A program made the translations under genes and the position numbers. From Daejeonella lutea (GTDB taxonomy: Bacteria > Bacteroidota > Bacteroidia > Sphingobacteriales > Sphingobacteriaceae), in assembly GCF_900168015.1 (NCBI RefSeq), contig NZ_FUYR01000001.1:1176943-1240942 (forward strand): a stretch of 64,000 bases of DNA. The letters run 5' to 3'. The notes below the pieces were generated by a model. That model saw only the letters and a program-made list of their open reading frames with translations. It was not told the DNA's origin and ran no database searches. Shown one piece after another: positions 53,341 through 61,906 of the stretch. The stretch's first letter is position 1; every line of letters begins with the position of its first letter.

Positions 53341-53513
53341 TAGGCGTTAGGTCTTAGGCAATAGGTCCAACCTAAGCGCTTAAACCTAATACTCAATAAG
53401 CATAAGGCATTAGGTGCTAGGTAATAGGCTATAAGTGGACCTAACGCCTAAAGCCTAAAGCCCAACAAGTAATCAACTTTCAGTCACTTTCAACTTTCAA
53501 CTCTCAACTCAAA
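53341..53513 (+). repeat. long two-family heptamer array ending at the ychF start
   Basis: At 53341-53462 seventeen units stay in 7-nt register while switching sense between TAGGNNN and NNCCTAA. TTAGGCGTTAGGTC (53340-53353) is a perfect inverse of 53438-53451. A second family, ACTTTCA/ACTCTCA (53476-53513), follows and ends one base before the ychF ATG. Confidence 0.93.
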
Positions 53514-53514
53514 T

Positions 53515-54615
53515 ATGGCATTACAGTGCGGAATAGTTGGCCTCCCAAACGTAGGCAAATCAACATTGTTTAATTGTTTATCAAATGCGAAAGCGCAGGC
53601 GGCGAATTTCCCGTTCTGTACCATCGAACCAAATATAGGTGTAATCACTGTCCCTGATCCGCGTTTAACCAAGCTGGCTGAACTCGTTCAACCGCAAAAG
53701 GTTCAACCGAATACAATCGAGATCGTTGATATAGCTGGACTGGTAAAAGGTGCGAGCAAGGGTGAAGGACTAGGGAACCAGTTCCTTGGAAATATCCGTG
53801 CAACCAGCGCAATCATTCATGTTTTGCGTTGTTTTGATGATGATAACGTGATACATGTGGATGGCTCTGTTGATCCGATCCGCGATAAGGAAATCATTGA
53901 TACCGAGCTGCAGCTGAAAGACCTTGATGCCATCATTAAAAGGATTCAGAAGGTTGAGAAGATGGCTAAGACCGGCAGCGATAAAGATGCAAAGAAGACC
54001 TTCGAGGTATGTACCATTGTAAAGGCTCACCTGGAGTCTGGCAAATCGGTACGCACCGCTCCTATCAGTCCTGAAGACCGCGAATTTATCGCAGACCTCT
54101 GGCTCCTCACTGAAAAACCGGTGCTGTATGTTTGTAATGTAGACGAAAAGTCTGTTGTTTCCGGCAATAGCTATGTAGACAAAGTGCGCGAAGCGGTGAA
54201 AGAAGAAAATGCTGAAGTGCTTGTCATCTCAGCACAGATCGAGGCTGAAATTGCTTCTCTTGATAGCTATGAAGAACGTCAGATGTTCCTCGAGGACCTT
54301 GGCTTAACCGAATCGGGTGTTACCAAGCTCATCCGTGCTGCTTACAAGCTATTAAACCTTGCAACTTACTTCACAGCAGGTGTTCAGGAGGTGCGGGCAT
54401 GGACAATCACTCAGGGATTTACTGCACCACAGGCAGCCGGAGTGATCCACTCCGACTTTGAAAAAGGCTTCATCCGCGCTGAAGTAATTAAGTACGATGA
54501 TTTTGTGAACCTCGGATCGGAAGCAGCCTGTAAGGAAGCTGGTAAACTAGGCGTGGAAGGCAAAACCTACATCGTGCAGGACGGAGATATTATGCATTTC
54601 AGGTTTAATGTCTAG
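53515..54615 (+). CDS. ychF: redox-regulated ATPase YchF (Obg family)
   Basis: The 366-residue protein is an Obg-like P-loop enzyme: G1 GLPNVGKS (8-15), G3 in VDIAGLVKGASKGEGLGNQFL, and NVDE in place of the usual GTPase NKxD, which fits its preference for ATP. A coiled coil occupies about 130-165, and the C-terminal TGS domain has TWTITQGFTAPQAAGVIHSDFEKGFI. It binds ribosomes and is linked to stress responses. The start follows heptamer repeats by one base, leaving no room for a Shine-Dalgarno. Confidence 0.97.
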   Translation: MALQCGIVGLPNVGKSTLFNCLSNAKAQAANFPFCTIEPNIGVITVPDPRLTKLAELVQPQKVQPNTIEIVDIAGLVKGASKGEGLGNQFLGNIRATSAIIHVLRCFDDDNVIHVDGSVDPIRDKEIIDTELQLKDLDAIIKRIQKVEKMAKTGSDKDAKKTFEVCTIVKAHLESGKSVRTAPISPEDREFIADLWLLTEKPVLYVCNVDEKSVVSGNSYVDKVREAVKEENAEVLVISAQIEAEIASLDSYEERQMFLEDLGLTESGVTKLIRAAYKLLNLATYFTAGVQEVRAWTITQGFTAPQAAGVIHSDFEKGFIRAEVIKYDDFVNLGSEAACKEAGKLGVEGKTYIVQDGDIMHFRFNV

Positions 54616-54672
54616 GTAAAGCATTTCTTTCGCCTTTCCTTCTTTTTTCCTAAGTTTGCACACCAAATAACC

Positions 54673-54744
54673 GCACCCTTAGTTCAACGGATAGAATTTT
54701 GGTTTCCGGTACCAAAGATAGGGGTTCGAATCCCTTAGGGTGCA
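54673..54744 (+). tRNA. tRNA-Arg (anticodon CCG)
   Basis: A full 72-nt cloverleaf: acceptor GCACCCT/AGGGTGC, D arm GTTC/GAAT, anticodon stem TTGGT/ACCAA with loop TTCCGGT (anticodon CCG at loop positions 3-5), T arm AGGGG/CCCTT with loop TTCGAAT, discriminator A. CCA is not encoded. A terminator follows 8 bases later. Confidence 0.95.
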
Positions 54745-54751
54745 CAAAAGA

Positions 54752-54786
54752 AAAGCCCTCCTGAAAAATCGGGAGGGCTTTTTTTG
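54752..54786 (+). terminator. intrinsic terminator after tRNA-Arg
   Basis: AGCCCTCC and GGGAGGGCT form an 8-bp stem around an A-rich loop, followed by seven T. Confidence 0.93.
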
Positions 54787-55065
54787 GAGGTCAGAAGTCG
54801 GAGGTCGGAAGTATGAGGTCTGAGGTCTGACTGGATTTCCGACAAGGTTTAAACGCAGAGGGCGCAAAGGTTAACGCGGAGAACGCTGATTAAAATGCAC
54901 AGCGAATTAAAACCACAGAGGACGAGTTTTTCGCAGAGAACGCAAAGTGCGACCCGTGATAACATTGATTCCCCGATATGCCTCTTCGATCTTTGCGCGT
55001 ACTCTGCGCTAAAGTTATCACAGCGTTTAGTCTCCGACTTCAGACCTCCGACTTCAGTCTCAATT
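54786..55065. repeat. composite repeat: heptamer outer arms, GCGCAAAG-type core
   Basis: Left outer arm 54786-54834 is seven units of GGAGGTC/TGAGGTC type in register. Right outer arm 55031-55065 is five units in the inverse sense (TCTCCGA, CTTCAGA and so on), overlapping the chitinase stop. 54794-54806 and 55043-55055 are a perfect 13-bp inverse pair. The core (54848-55020) has GCAGAGGGCGCAAAGG-like words facing ATCTTTGCGCGTACTCTGCG, the same family as 24605-24728. Confidence 0.88.
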
Positions 55066-56634
55066 CCCTACATCATCAATAAACGCCGTCCACTGAATAG
55101 AGGTATTAGCCTGCTCAAGAATGATCGCATCAACCGTGACATTAATTGCGTCAACCACGTTATTGCCAGTGCTGACAGGAGTACCGCCGAAGTTGTTCAG
55201 GTTCCATGCATAGCGGTGCCATGCTCCGTCGTTGATGACGGCGATGGCCGGAGACTGTAAAGTGCCGTCACTATCGTCTATCCATACCCGAACAGTTGCT
55301 CCCGGACGTGCAGTACTGGTTTTAAGCCAGAAATAAACGATGCCATTTTTTGCTGTGGCGATATTGTTTGCCGGAGTTCCGTCGCCGGAAAGCAAACGTA
55401 CCTTCCAGGGGGTGGTGATTGAAGTATTGTCGTTAAGAGTTGCTTTAAGGGTGCCTGTGCCGCCATGCGCAGAACCGGTAGCCTGCGCAAGTGTCGAGGT
55501 AGTCGCCAGTCCTACTGTAGTGCCGCTATAGGTAGGGGCACGTGTAAAACGACCCACACCACTTTCAAAGCCATCAAATATCCCGACCGGGTTATTCCCG
55601 ATACCTAGCGCAGTTTTGGCAGCCTGCAACAGATTGGTACCGCCATTCGAATCCTGGAACAATTCCCAAATCATTACCCCATTACCTACGCTTTTCGCCA
55701 GGTTTGATTTGTTGGTAATGGTTGTCGTTCCATTGTATCCATAAGGAAAGCCATTATACGTGAAGTAATCTCCGCTGGTACTCGCACCCGCAGCTACCAG
55801 GTCTTTGTAGGTAGCCGATGCTGAAGTCGCATTGCTTCTTCCGTAAGCCGGAAATCCCAATATTACTTTCTCTTTAGGCATCGCCCGCGTAGTAGCCCAG
55901 TAGTTTAAACTGGCAACCGCCATATTATACGAGGCATGCTGGTTAGGCTCTGCCGGATCCCAGCCGAGGCCATCATAGCTCATGATATTAAAGAAATCGG
56001 CATACCCGAATACCTCTGTGCGGATCGCATCACGCACAGCACCCGCATAAACACCCGCAGTAAGGGCTGCGCTCAGGTATTTACCCTGTGCATGAAGTGC
56101 TGTCGATAACTCCTGCATGAGAGCCGAATAAGTCAGGTCGGTTCCGTCGGTGGTCCGCGGAAATTCCCAGTCCATATCCAGCCCGTCGAGGTTATTCGTT
56201 GTCACAAAGTTCACCAGGTTTGTCACCAGTGTGCTCCGCGTACCAGCATTTGCACAGGCAAGTTTCAGGTTGGCGGCTCCTGCGACAGAGATCCCCACTT
56301 TCACACCGTTCGCACGGGCTGTAGCAATTACACTGTTAAAATAGGCCGGGTTAGGCAGGGCCTGGAGCGTGCCATCGGCATTCGGACTAAGAAAAGCATA
56401 ATACAGGTGAGTGATGAGCTGGTATTTACTTGCTGCCACGCCTGCCGGATCGCGGTAGGAAGGAAAGTAAGCAACAATCTTCATGTTGTTATCGCCAAGC
56501 GCGGAAATCTTGGTTTCTGTGCTTTGGCTTTTGGATCCGGCCTCAAGGATCGGTTCAGCCGGGGTAAAGTCTTTCTGACAGGACGAGATGATGAGCAGAC
56601 ACAGTATGCCATAGGTAATGTTTTTTAGTTTCAT
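55060..56634 (-). CDS. GH18 chitinase-type lipoprotein with C-terminal module
   Basis: The 524-residue protein has a lipoprotein signal (IISSC, Cys19) and a GH18 TIM barrel (about 52-345). The full catalytic motif DGLDMDWE (150-157, acid Glu157), SYDGLGW (Asp221) and the late W of IWELF are present. Residues 352-524 form a separate beta-rich module (FDGFESGVGRF to the end) that resembles carbohydrate-binding sandwich domains without a clear family. GH18 enzymes cut chitin or other N-acetylglucosamine polymers. It probably sits on the outer membrane; no SusCD adjoins. Confidence 0.92.
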   Translation of the reverse strand: MKLKNITYGILCLLIISSCQKDFTPAEPILEAGSKSQSTETKISALGDNNMKIVAYFPSYRDPAGVAASKYQLITHLYYAFLSPNADGTLQALPNPAYFNSVIATARANGVKVGISVAGAANLKLACANAGTRSTLVTNLVNFVTTNNLDGLDMDWEFPRTTDGTDLTYSALMQELSTALHAQGKYLSAALTAGVYAGAVRDAIRTEVFGYADFFNIMSYDGLGWDPAEPNQHASYNMAVASLNYWATTRAMPKEKVILGFPAYGRSNATSASATYKDLVAAGASTSGDYFTYNGFPYGYNGTTTITNKSNLAKSVGNGVMIWELFQDSNGGTNLLQAAKTALGIGNNPVGIFDGFESGVGRFTRAPTYSGTTVGLATTSTLAQATGSAHGGTGTLKATLNDNTSITTPWKVRLLSGDGTPANNIATAKNGIVYFWLKTSTARPGATVRVWIDDSDGTLQSPAIAVINDGAWHRYAWNLNNFGGTPVSTGNNVVDAINVTVDAIILEQANTSIQWTAFIDDVGN

Positions 56635-56929
56635 GTTTGAGTAGGTGGTTTAGTTTAATTCGTTTAACATTCTTGCAAATTCATGCAGAGAAGCGCGTTA
56701 ATTTCGTGGTTCCTTGGGTTCAACTCATAGGCCGGGGTTTAAGGTTTAACTGGAAATAACTGATAGATAAATAAATATACAATGAACGCAGGGGAAATTC
56801 CTATAGGTGCGGGAATAAAAAAACAGCAGGTTGTTGCAGGGAGCTTTCATTTCCTTGGAGTATCTGATCAATTTCAATAATTCCCGCTAAATCCATAATT
56901 TTGATTTTTGCTCAATACGATTTCACCTT
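56635..56929. other. divergent gap, possible promoters only
   Basis: Between the chitinase and PAS-kinase starts. TAATTTTG at 56896-56903 matches the -7 consensus for the kinase. A 32-codon frame at 56782-56880 was considered and not accepted. No repeat or hairpin stands out. Confidence 0.4.
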
Positions 56930-58771
56930 TTGACAACTCTGATTAAAGAACAGGAGGCCATGCTGGCCATTATTAAAAACCTGCCCGGAAATTACCTGAT
57001 CTTATTACCCAATACACCGCATTACACCATAGCTGAAGTAAGTGCAGCTTATAATGTCGCAACGTATAGCAGAAGAGAAGATTTGATCGGAGTGAGTGTA
57101 TTCGAAGCCTTTCCTGACGATCCAAACGATCCTGCTGCTGATGGGGTATTGAATTTATCCAATTCGTTCGCGGAAGTTCTCGAGACCAAAAGAAATCATG
57201 AGATGCCGGTTCAACGTTACCCAGTTCCCGCTGCAGGGCGTGATAGTTTTATCGAAAAGTTCTGGGTTCCTGTGAACACACCCGTTATCGTAAATGATCA
57301 GGTTCTGTACATTATACATTCGGTAACCGATGTTACCCAAAGTAAACAGCTAAAATCCCGGGAGGAATACTTTAAGGCTTTGGCTGATGAATCTCCTTTT
57401 ATGATCTGGCGGAGTGCGGGACCTTCCTGCATTTACGTAAACAGGGCTTGGATTGAAACTACAGGAATTAGTTTCGAGAATAGCCTCGGCTCAGGATACT
57501 TTAATGCTTTTCACCCTGAAGATGCCGCCTTGCAGAAATCCTTATTAAAGCAGGCCGTAAATAATAATGAATCGTATGAAAGCACTTTCAGGATTCTGGA
57601 TCACAAAGGCGATATAAGATGGGTATTTATGCGGGCATCGCCTAGCCAGGTACACGGTGCTACCGTTGAGTATATCGGCAGCATGATTGATGTAACCACT
57701 CAGGAACTTGCTGCCCAACGCATTCGTGAAAGTGAAAAACAATTCAGACAGCTGGCCGATTCTATCATTCAGATGATCTGGGTAACGGACGCCGAAGGGA
57801 TGCACGAATACTATAACCAGCGATGGTACGATTTCACTGGCACTACTCACGAAGAAACTGAGGGTGAGGGATGGAATCATGTATTTCATCCTGATGATCG
57901 GGAAAGAGCATGGAAGGTATGGCGACATTCCCTGCAAACAGGAACACCCTACGAGATCGAATATCGCCTGCGGAAGTATACTGGTGAGTATATATGGGTA
58001 CTTGGCAGGGCTGCACCTTATTTTGACAATGACGGTAACATCATTAAATGGTTTGGCACATGCACTGACATAAATGAGCAGAAGATCTTACAACAACAAA
58101 AAGATGAGTTTATCAATATTGCCAGCCATGAATTGAAGACCCCTTTAACGGGATTGAGTGCTAATATTCAATTCATGGAAAAGATGCTTCATAAACGTCA
58201 GGACCCAGATCCGCTTTTTGTCAAACTTGTGGGTGCGTCATACACCAATGTGCGCAAATTAAATAAACTCGTAGATGAACTGCTCAACGCGAACAGCATC
58301 GGAACAGGTGAACTCGCAGTTAAAAAGGATTGGTTTGAACTGATCGGTCTGATCAGTGAGGCAATAGCCTATCTCAATACCGGGGAAATCGCAATCAGGC
58401 AGACCGGTTTAAAGGCTATAGATGTCCATGCCGACGCAGGTAAGATTGAACAAGTTGTGGTGAACTATGTAAATAACGCCCTCAAATATGCCAGTGAGTC
58501 TGAATTCATTGAGATCAATGTCAGCGAGTCAGACAAAGATGTAAAAGTAAGTGTAATAGATCGCGGTAAAGGTATAGCCGAAGAAAAACTGAAATATTTG
58601 TTTGACCGATATTACCAGGTGGAAAGCAAGTCAGAACGCTACTCGGGAATGGGTTTAGGCCTTTATATCTGTGCGAGTATCATTAATAATCATGGAGGCA
58701 AGATTGGTGTCGAAAGCACATTAAGCAAAGGCAGTACGTTCTGGTTCACCATCCCAAAAGACGAACGGTAG
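56930..58771 (+). CDS. multi-PAS sensor histidine kinase
   Basis: The 613-residue protein has no transmembrane helix. An N-terminal PAS-like domain (about 10-140), PAS 2 (about 145-262) and PAS 3 (about 268-393, with WNHVFHPDDRERAW and an LGRAAPYFDNDGNIIKWFGTCTDI core) precede the kinase. HisKA has IASHELKTPLTGL with His400, and HATPase_c has NYVNNALKYAS, DRGKGIA and GMGLGLYICASII. It is therefore a cytosolic sensor. I use the TTG at 56930, 27 bases after a -7 motif; ATG at 56957 is the alternative. Its stop codon directly touches that of the convergent DUF892 gene. No response regulator is encoded on this strand. Confidence 0.9.
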   Translation: MTTLIKEQEAMLAIIKNLPGNYLILLPNTPHYTIAEVSAAYNVATYSRREDLIGVSVFEAFPDDPNDPAADGVLNLSNSFAEVLETKRNHEMPVQRYPVPAAGRDSFIEKFWVPVNTPVIVNDQVLYIIHSVTDVTQSKQLKSREEYFKALADESPFMIWRSAGPSCIYVNRAWIETTGISFENSLGSGYFNAFHPEDAALQKSLLKQAVNNNESYESTFRILDHKGDIRWVFMRASPSQVHGATVEYIGSMIDVTTQELAAQRIRESEKQFRQLADSIIQMIWVTDAEGMHEYYNQRWYDFTGTTHEETEGEGWNHVFHPDDRERAWKVWRHSLQTGTPYEIEYRLRKYTGEYIWVLGRAAPYFDNDGNIIKWFGTCTDINEQKILQQQKDEFINIASHELKTPLTGLSANIQFMEKMLHKRQDPDPLFVKLVGASYTNVRKLNKLVDELLNANSIGTGELAVKKDWFELIGLISEAIAYLNTGEIAIRQTGLKAIDVHADAGKIEQVVVNYVNNALKYASESEFIEINVSESDKDVKVSVIDRGKGIAEEKLKYLFDRYYQVESKSERYSGMGLGLYICASIINNHGGKIGVESTLSKGSTFWFTIPKDER

Positions 58772-59314
58772 CTAATTTTTTGAGGTAATATATTTCGCAG
58801 TGATCAGTAAAAGTAATGTTCGGTCGGCTTTTGCTTCATCATAATTCTCTTTGATCAGCTGCTTGATCTGTTTGTTTTTCAATTTAACAGAAGCCATCTC
58901 CAGGACTTGAAACGAGGCCATCTCTACGCTCTCAATATTCTGCATATAGAATGCTATGGCCAGGTCACGGAGCTCAGGATTCTTACTGTGCTGTTTGATA
59001 TCGCTGAAAGCATCATTAACCAGACCTACAAGGCCGTTGCAGTTGCCTTTTGCTGGTTCAACATCCAGAATCGCATAGATGATATCCATCCTGGCAATCT
59101 GCTTTTCTACATCATGAAAGGTTTCAAAAATAGCATCACGGAGGTCTGAAAAATGAATTTCATCGGCAATGATTGGAAGATTCGCCACCAGATGAGTTTT
59201 GGCGGCATAAATCTTATCTAAATTATTAATAAAGTAAGCACGTAATTTCTCAGGTCCAAGGTTGATTTTTCCTGACTTGCGTTCATTTGATCGTTCTTCC
59301 ATTAGCAGCGGCAA
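58772..59314 (-). CDS. YciF-like (DUF892) ferritin-like stress protein
   Basis: The 180-residue all-helical protein fits DUF892: KLRAYFINNLDKIYAAKTHLVANLPIIADEIHFSDLRDAIFETFHDVEKQIARMD (about residues 24-77), then NPELRDLAIAFYMQNIESVEMASFQVLEMA and a final LLLLITAKYI helix. E. coli YciF is a stress-induced ferritin-like protein of unclear role. It is the last gene of the LOV-kinase run, and its stop touches that of the PAS kinase. ATGs at residues 1 and 5 are both possible starts. Confidence 0.85.
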   Translation of the reverse strand: MPLLMEERSNERKSGKINLGPEKLRAYFINNLDKIYAAKTHLVANLPIIADEIHFSDLRDAIFETFHDVEKQIARMDIIYAILDVEPAKGNCNGLVGLVNDAFSDIKQHSKNPELRDLAIAFYMQNIESVEMASFQVLEMASVKLKNKQIKQLIKENYDEAKADRTLLLLITAKYITSKN

Positions 59315-59365
59315 AATCCAAATATATTATTTATGACGTAAAAACATCATATCCTATTGGAACCC

Positions 59366-59728
59366 TTAAGTTAAGCATTTTTGCACCTGTTTCACCATCT
59401 CATATATGTCAAATGGTTTTCTGATAAAGAAATCTGCACCGCACTCATTAGCCAGAATGTCCAGATTGGATTCGGCAGATACCAAAACTACGGGATATCT
59501 GTTGTCAGGGTATTGAGCTTTAATTTCCGCGCAGATTTCGTCCCCTCTTTTAGGAGAACCTTCAATACGGACGTCAAGTAAAATGACATCGGGATGGATG
59601 ATGTGTATTTGGCTTGCGGCGTCGCTCGTATTGGAAACAACAACGTCATAACCCTCATCGCGGAATATCATATCAAGAATATCCAAGATGTCATCATCGT
59701 CATCAATGATGAGTATCCTTTTCTTCAT
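59366..59728 (-). CDS. stand-alone response regulator receiver (second)
   Basis: The 120-residue protein is a bare CheY-like receiver: acidic pocket IIDDDDD (9-12), phospho-acceptor Asp52 in ILLDVRIEGSPKRGD, VLVSAES and the lysine of IRKPFD. It has no output domain, so it must act by protein contact or phosphate relay. The EGSPKRGDE loop after Asp52 replaces the usual MPGM. It is 51 bp upstream of DUF892 and about 135 bp after the first receiver. Confidence 0.92.
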   Translation of the reverse strand: MKKRILIIDDDDDILDILDMIFRDEGYDVVVSNTSDAASQIHIIHPDVILLDVRIEGSPKRGDEICAEIKAQYPDNRYPVVLVSAESNLDILANECGADFFIRKPFDIYEMVKQVQKCLT

Positions 59729-59864
59729 AAAGTATGTTACGCAATTTCCGTTCCGCTATTACATATAAACATGAACTGTTATGCATTATTTGATTGGAAA
59801 GCCTTAATCACAACTTAAGTCGGATACCAGATCTTATGAAATGACCATTTTAAGTAAGCCGTTC

Positions 59865-60239
59865 CTAAGCACTTAATGGTTTGCTTAAATTTTTCTTAAC
59901 GGTATCGATGAGAATATCAATGTCGTATGGCTTTTCCAGAAAATCATCCGCACCTGCAGCAAGCGCAATTTCCTTCCCGTCGCGACTCGCCGATATCACA
60001 ACAATAGGCGTATGATTTATTTTAATGTTTAGCCGTAAGCTTTTAATCACCTGATCGCCTGACATACCGGGCATCCAAAGATCGATGAGCAAAATATCAG
60101 GTTTTTGTTCTTCAATCAATTTCTCCACTTTCAGACTGTCAATCACTGCCGTAACCTCAAAGCCTGCATCTTCCAGGATCATTTGTGTAATGTCGAGAAT
60201 CTCCTGTTCATCGTCACAAACCAATATTTTTGCGCTCAT
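59865..60239 (-). CDS. stand-alone response regulator receiver (first)
   Basis: The 124-residue CheY-like receiver has VCDDEQE (9-12), phospho-acceptor Asp53 in LLIDLWMPGMSGD, VVISASRD and EKPYD, with no output domain. Its ATG is immediately after the LOV kinase stop (no spacer), so it is the kinase's most likely partner. Confidence 0.94.
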   Translation of the reverse strand: MSAKILVCDDEQEILDITQMILEDAGFEVTAVIDSLKVEKLIEEQKPDILLIDLWMPGMSGDQVIKSLRLNIKINHTPIVVISASRDGKEIALAAGADDFLEKPYDIDILIDTVKKNLSKPLSA

Positions 60240-61772
60240 CTATTTCTTTTTAATGGGTATTGTGAAATTAAATACGGACCCTTTCCCCTCCTCACTTTCC
60301 ACCCAGAGTGTCCCTTTATGCTCCTTAATAATCTGACTACTGACATACAGTCCAATTCCCACACCGGGAAATTTTTCAGTGATCTGCTCAGCCCGGTAAA
60401 ATCGCTCAAATATCCGCTTATGATCACGCTGGTGGATACCCACTCCCGAGTCGGTAATGGCAACTTTTACATAATCCGAAACCCTGCTGATATGGATCTT
60501 AACTTCATCAGCAGAGGGCGAATACTTGACAGCGTTATTCAGCAGGTTGATAAGAACTTGCTCTAATCGACCATAGTCTCCAGCAATCTCAGTATTGCTG
60601 CTGCCTGTTATATTTAGTTTGTGAGTCTGGGTGGCGGCCTGCACCCCACTCACAGCTTCAGTTACGAGGTCATCGAACTGGAAATCGGTAAAGTGAAATT
60701 CAATTTTGCCAGACTGTATTTTAGAGACATCCAATAGATCATCGATGAGCCGTTCAAGGCGCTCAATCGACTTGGCCGCCTTGGTAAAACCCACCATATA
60801 TTCCGAATCGTTATTTCGCTGCGCCTTACGTTCAAGCAATTGGATGTTGCCCTTAATACTTGTGAGTGGAGTTTTCATCTCATGACTTGCAATACTGATG
60901 AAGTCCTCTTTTCGCTGCTCGATCTCCCTTCTTTCAGTAATATCCTCAATCGCCAGTAGAATCCTTTCCTGATATTTTCCTTTTAGCATAACCTGCCGGG
61001 CATTAAGGACTAATAATTTCCTTCCGATCCTGGGAAATTCATTTTCCAGTTCAAAGCCCTCGAAAGGATTATTATGTGGCAGAATTTTAAGCAGCAGATC
61101 CTTTAGCTCCGGAATATCCCACTGACCGTTATCGCCAATTGAAAACAAAACCTGCCCAATGATTTCCTTGCTCTTTAATTTAAAAAACTTGCAAAAATGT
61201 TCGTTAACACTCAACACTTTCATTTCTTTGTCAAGCACCACCAGACTCTCCCGGATAGTTTCAATGATACTAGCCTGATATGCTTCGCTCAGCTCCAGAT
61301 CGCGTGTACGTTCCACAACCCGCTCTTCCAAATATTCCTTTTCTTTAGCGAGCTCGGTTTCAGCAGCTTTACGACGGCTAACATCATTCTGTATACCGAT
61401 AAAATGAGTGATCTGCCCCTCGTTATTTGTTACTGGCGAAATCATCAGTTCATTCCAGATCATCTCCCCGTTCTTTTTATAATTGCGGATTTCTACCTGG
61501 CAATTTTTCCCGTTTTCTATTGCCTCGCGAATTTCAGAACGGGCATCCTGATCACGGTCCCCACTTTGCAGAAAGCGGCAATTATGTCCAATGATCTCAT
61601 CCCTATCATATCCGGTTAACTGTTCGAAAGCACGGTTACAATAAATGATTGGCTGATCAGGAAGTAAGTTGTCTGTAATAACAACACCATTGCTTGAAGC
61701 ATCAAGGGCCGCTTCAAATAGCCTTGATTCGGAGTGACTTGGATTCGGCAGCTGGTCTTGAGAGTCGCGCAT
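60240..61772 (-). CDS. LOV-domain (predicted blue-light) histidine kinase
   Basis: The 510-residue soluble kinase starts with a PAS domain (about 15-135) that carries the full LOV photoreceptor signature. GHNCRFLQ has the flavin-adduct Cys65, Asn97 and Asn107 lie in RNYKKNG and MIWNEL, and Gln128 in FIGIQND. Then come a linker helix, a second PAS (about 165-282), HisKA with IASHEMKTPLTSIKGN (His297) and HATPase_c with NLLNNAVKYSP, DSGVGI and GVGIGLYVSSQII. In known LOV proteins blue light makes a cysteinyl-flavin bond that shifts kinase activity. It heads the run of two receivers and DUF892. Confidence 0.9.
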   Translation of the reverse strand: MRDSQDQLPNPSHSESRLFEAALDASSNGVVITDNLLPDQPIIYCNRAFEQLTGYDRDEIIGHNCRFLQSGDRDQDARSEIREAIENGKNCQVEIRNYKKNGEMIWNELMISPVTNNEGQITHFIGIQNDVSRRKAAETELAKEKEYLEERVVERTRDLELSEAYQASIIETIRESLVVLDKEMKVLSVNEHFCKFFKLKSKEIIGQVLFSIGDNGQWDIPELKDLLLKILPHNNPFEGFELENEFPRIGRKLLVLNARQVMLKGKYQERILLAIEDITERREIEQRKEDFISIASHEMKTPLTSIKGNIQLLERKAQRNNDSEYMVGFTKAAKSIERLERLIDDLLDVSKIQSGKIEFHFTDFQFDDLVTEAVSGVQAATQTHKLNITGSSNTEIAGDYGRLEQVLINLLNNAVKYSPSADEVKIHISRVSDYVKVAITDSGVGIHQRDHKRIFERFYRAEQITEKFPGVGIGLYVSSQIIKEHKGTLWVESEEGKGSVFNFTIPIKKK

Positions 61773-61906
61773 CGTAACTGGAGAAAGTGATATTTAGGGA
61801 GGAACAACAATCCATATCTTTTGTTCCGGACAATTTATTTTAATTTAAATAATTTCACATGTGGGCTGATCATATCAAGCAATCGGATCAGACTATTTAA
61901 CTCAGT

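Noticed and set aside
54673-54744. tRNA-Arg as an attachment site for an integrated element
   Set aside because: No integrase, no duplicated 3' end of the tRNA, and flanking genes are core or ordinary.
56782-56880. 32-codon ORF in the chitinase/PAS-kinase gap
   Set aside because: No family similarity, no signal peptide, no terminator or coupling, and it lies in a promoter gap; likely chance.
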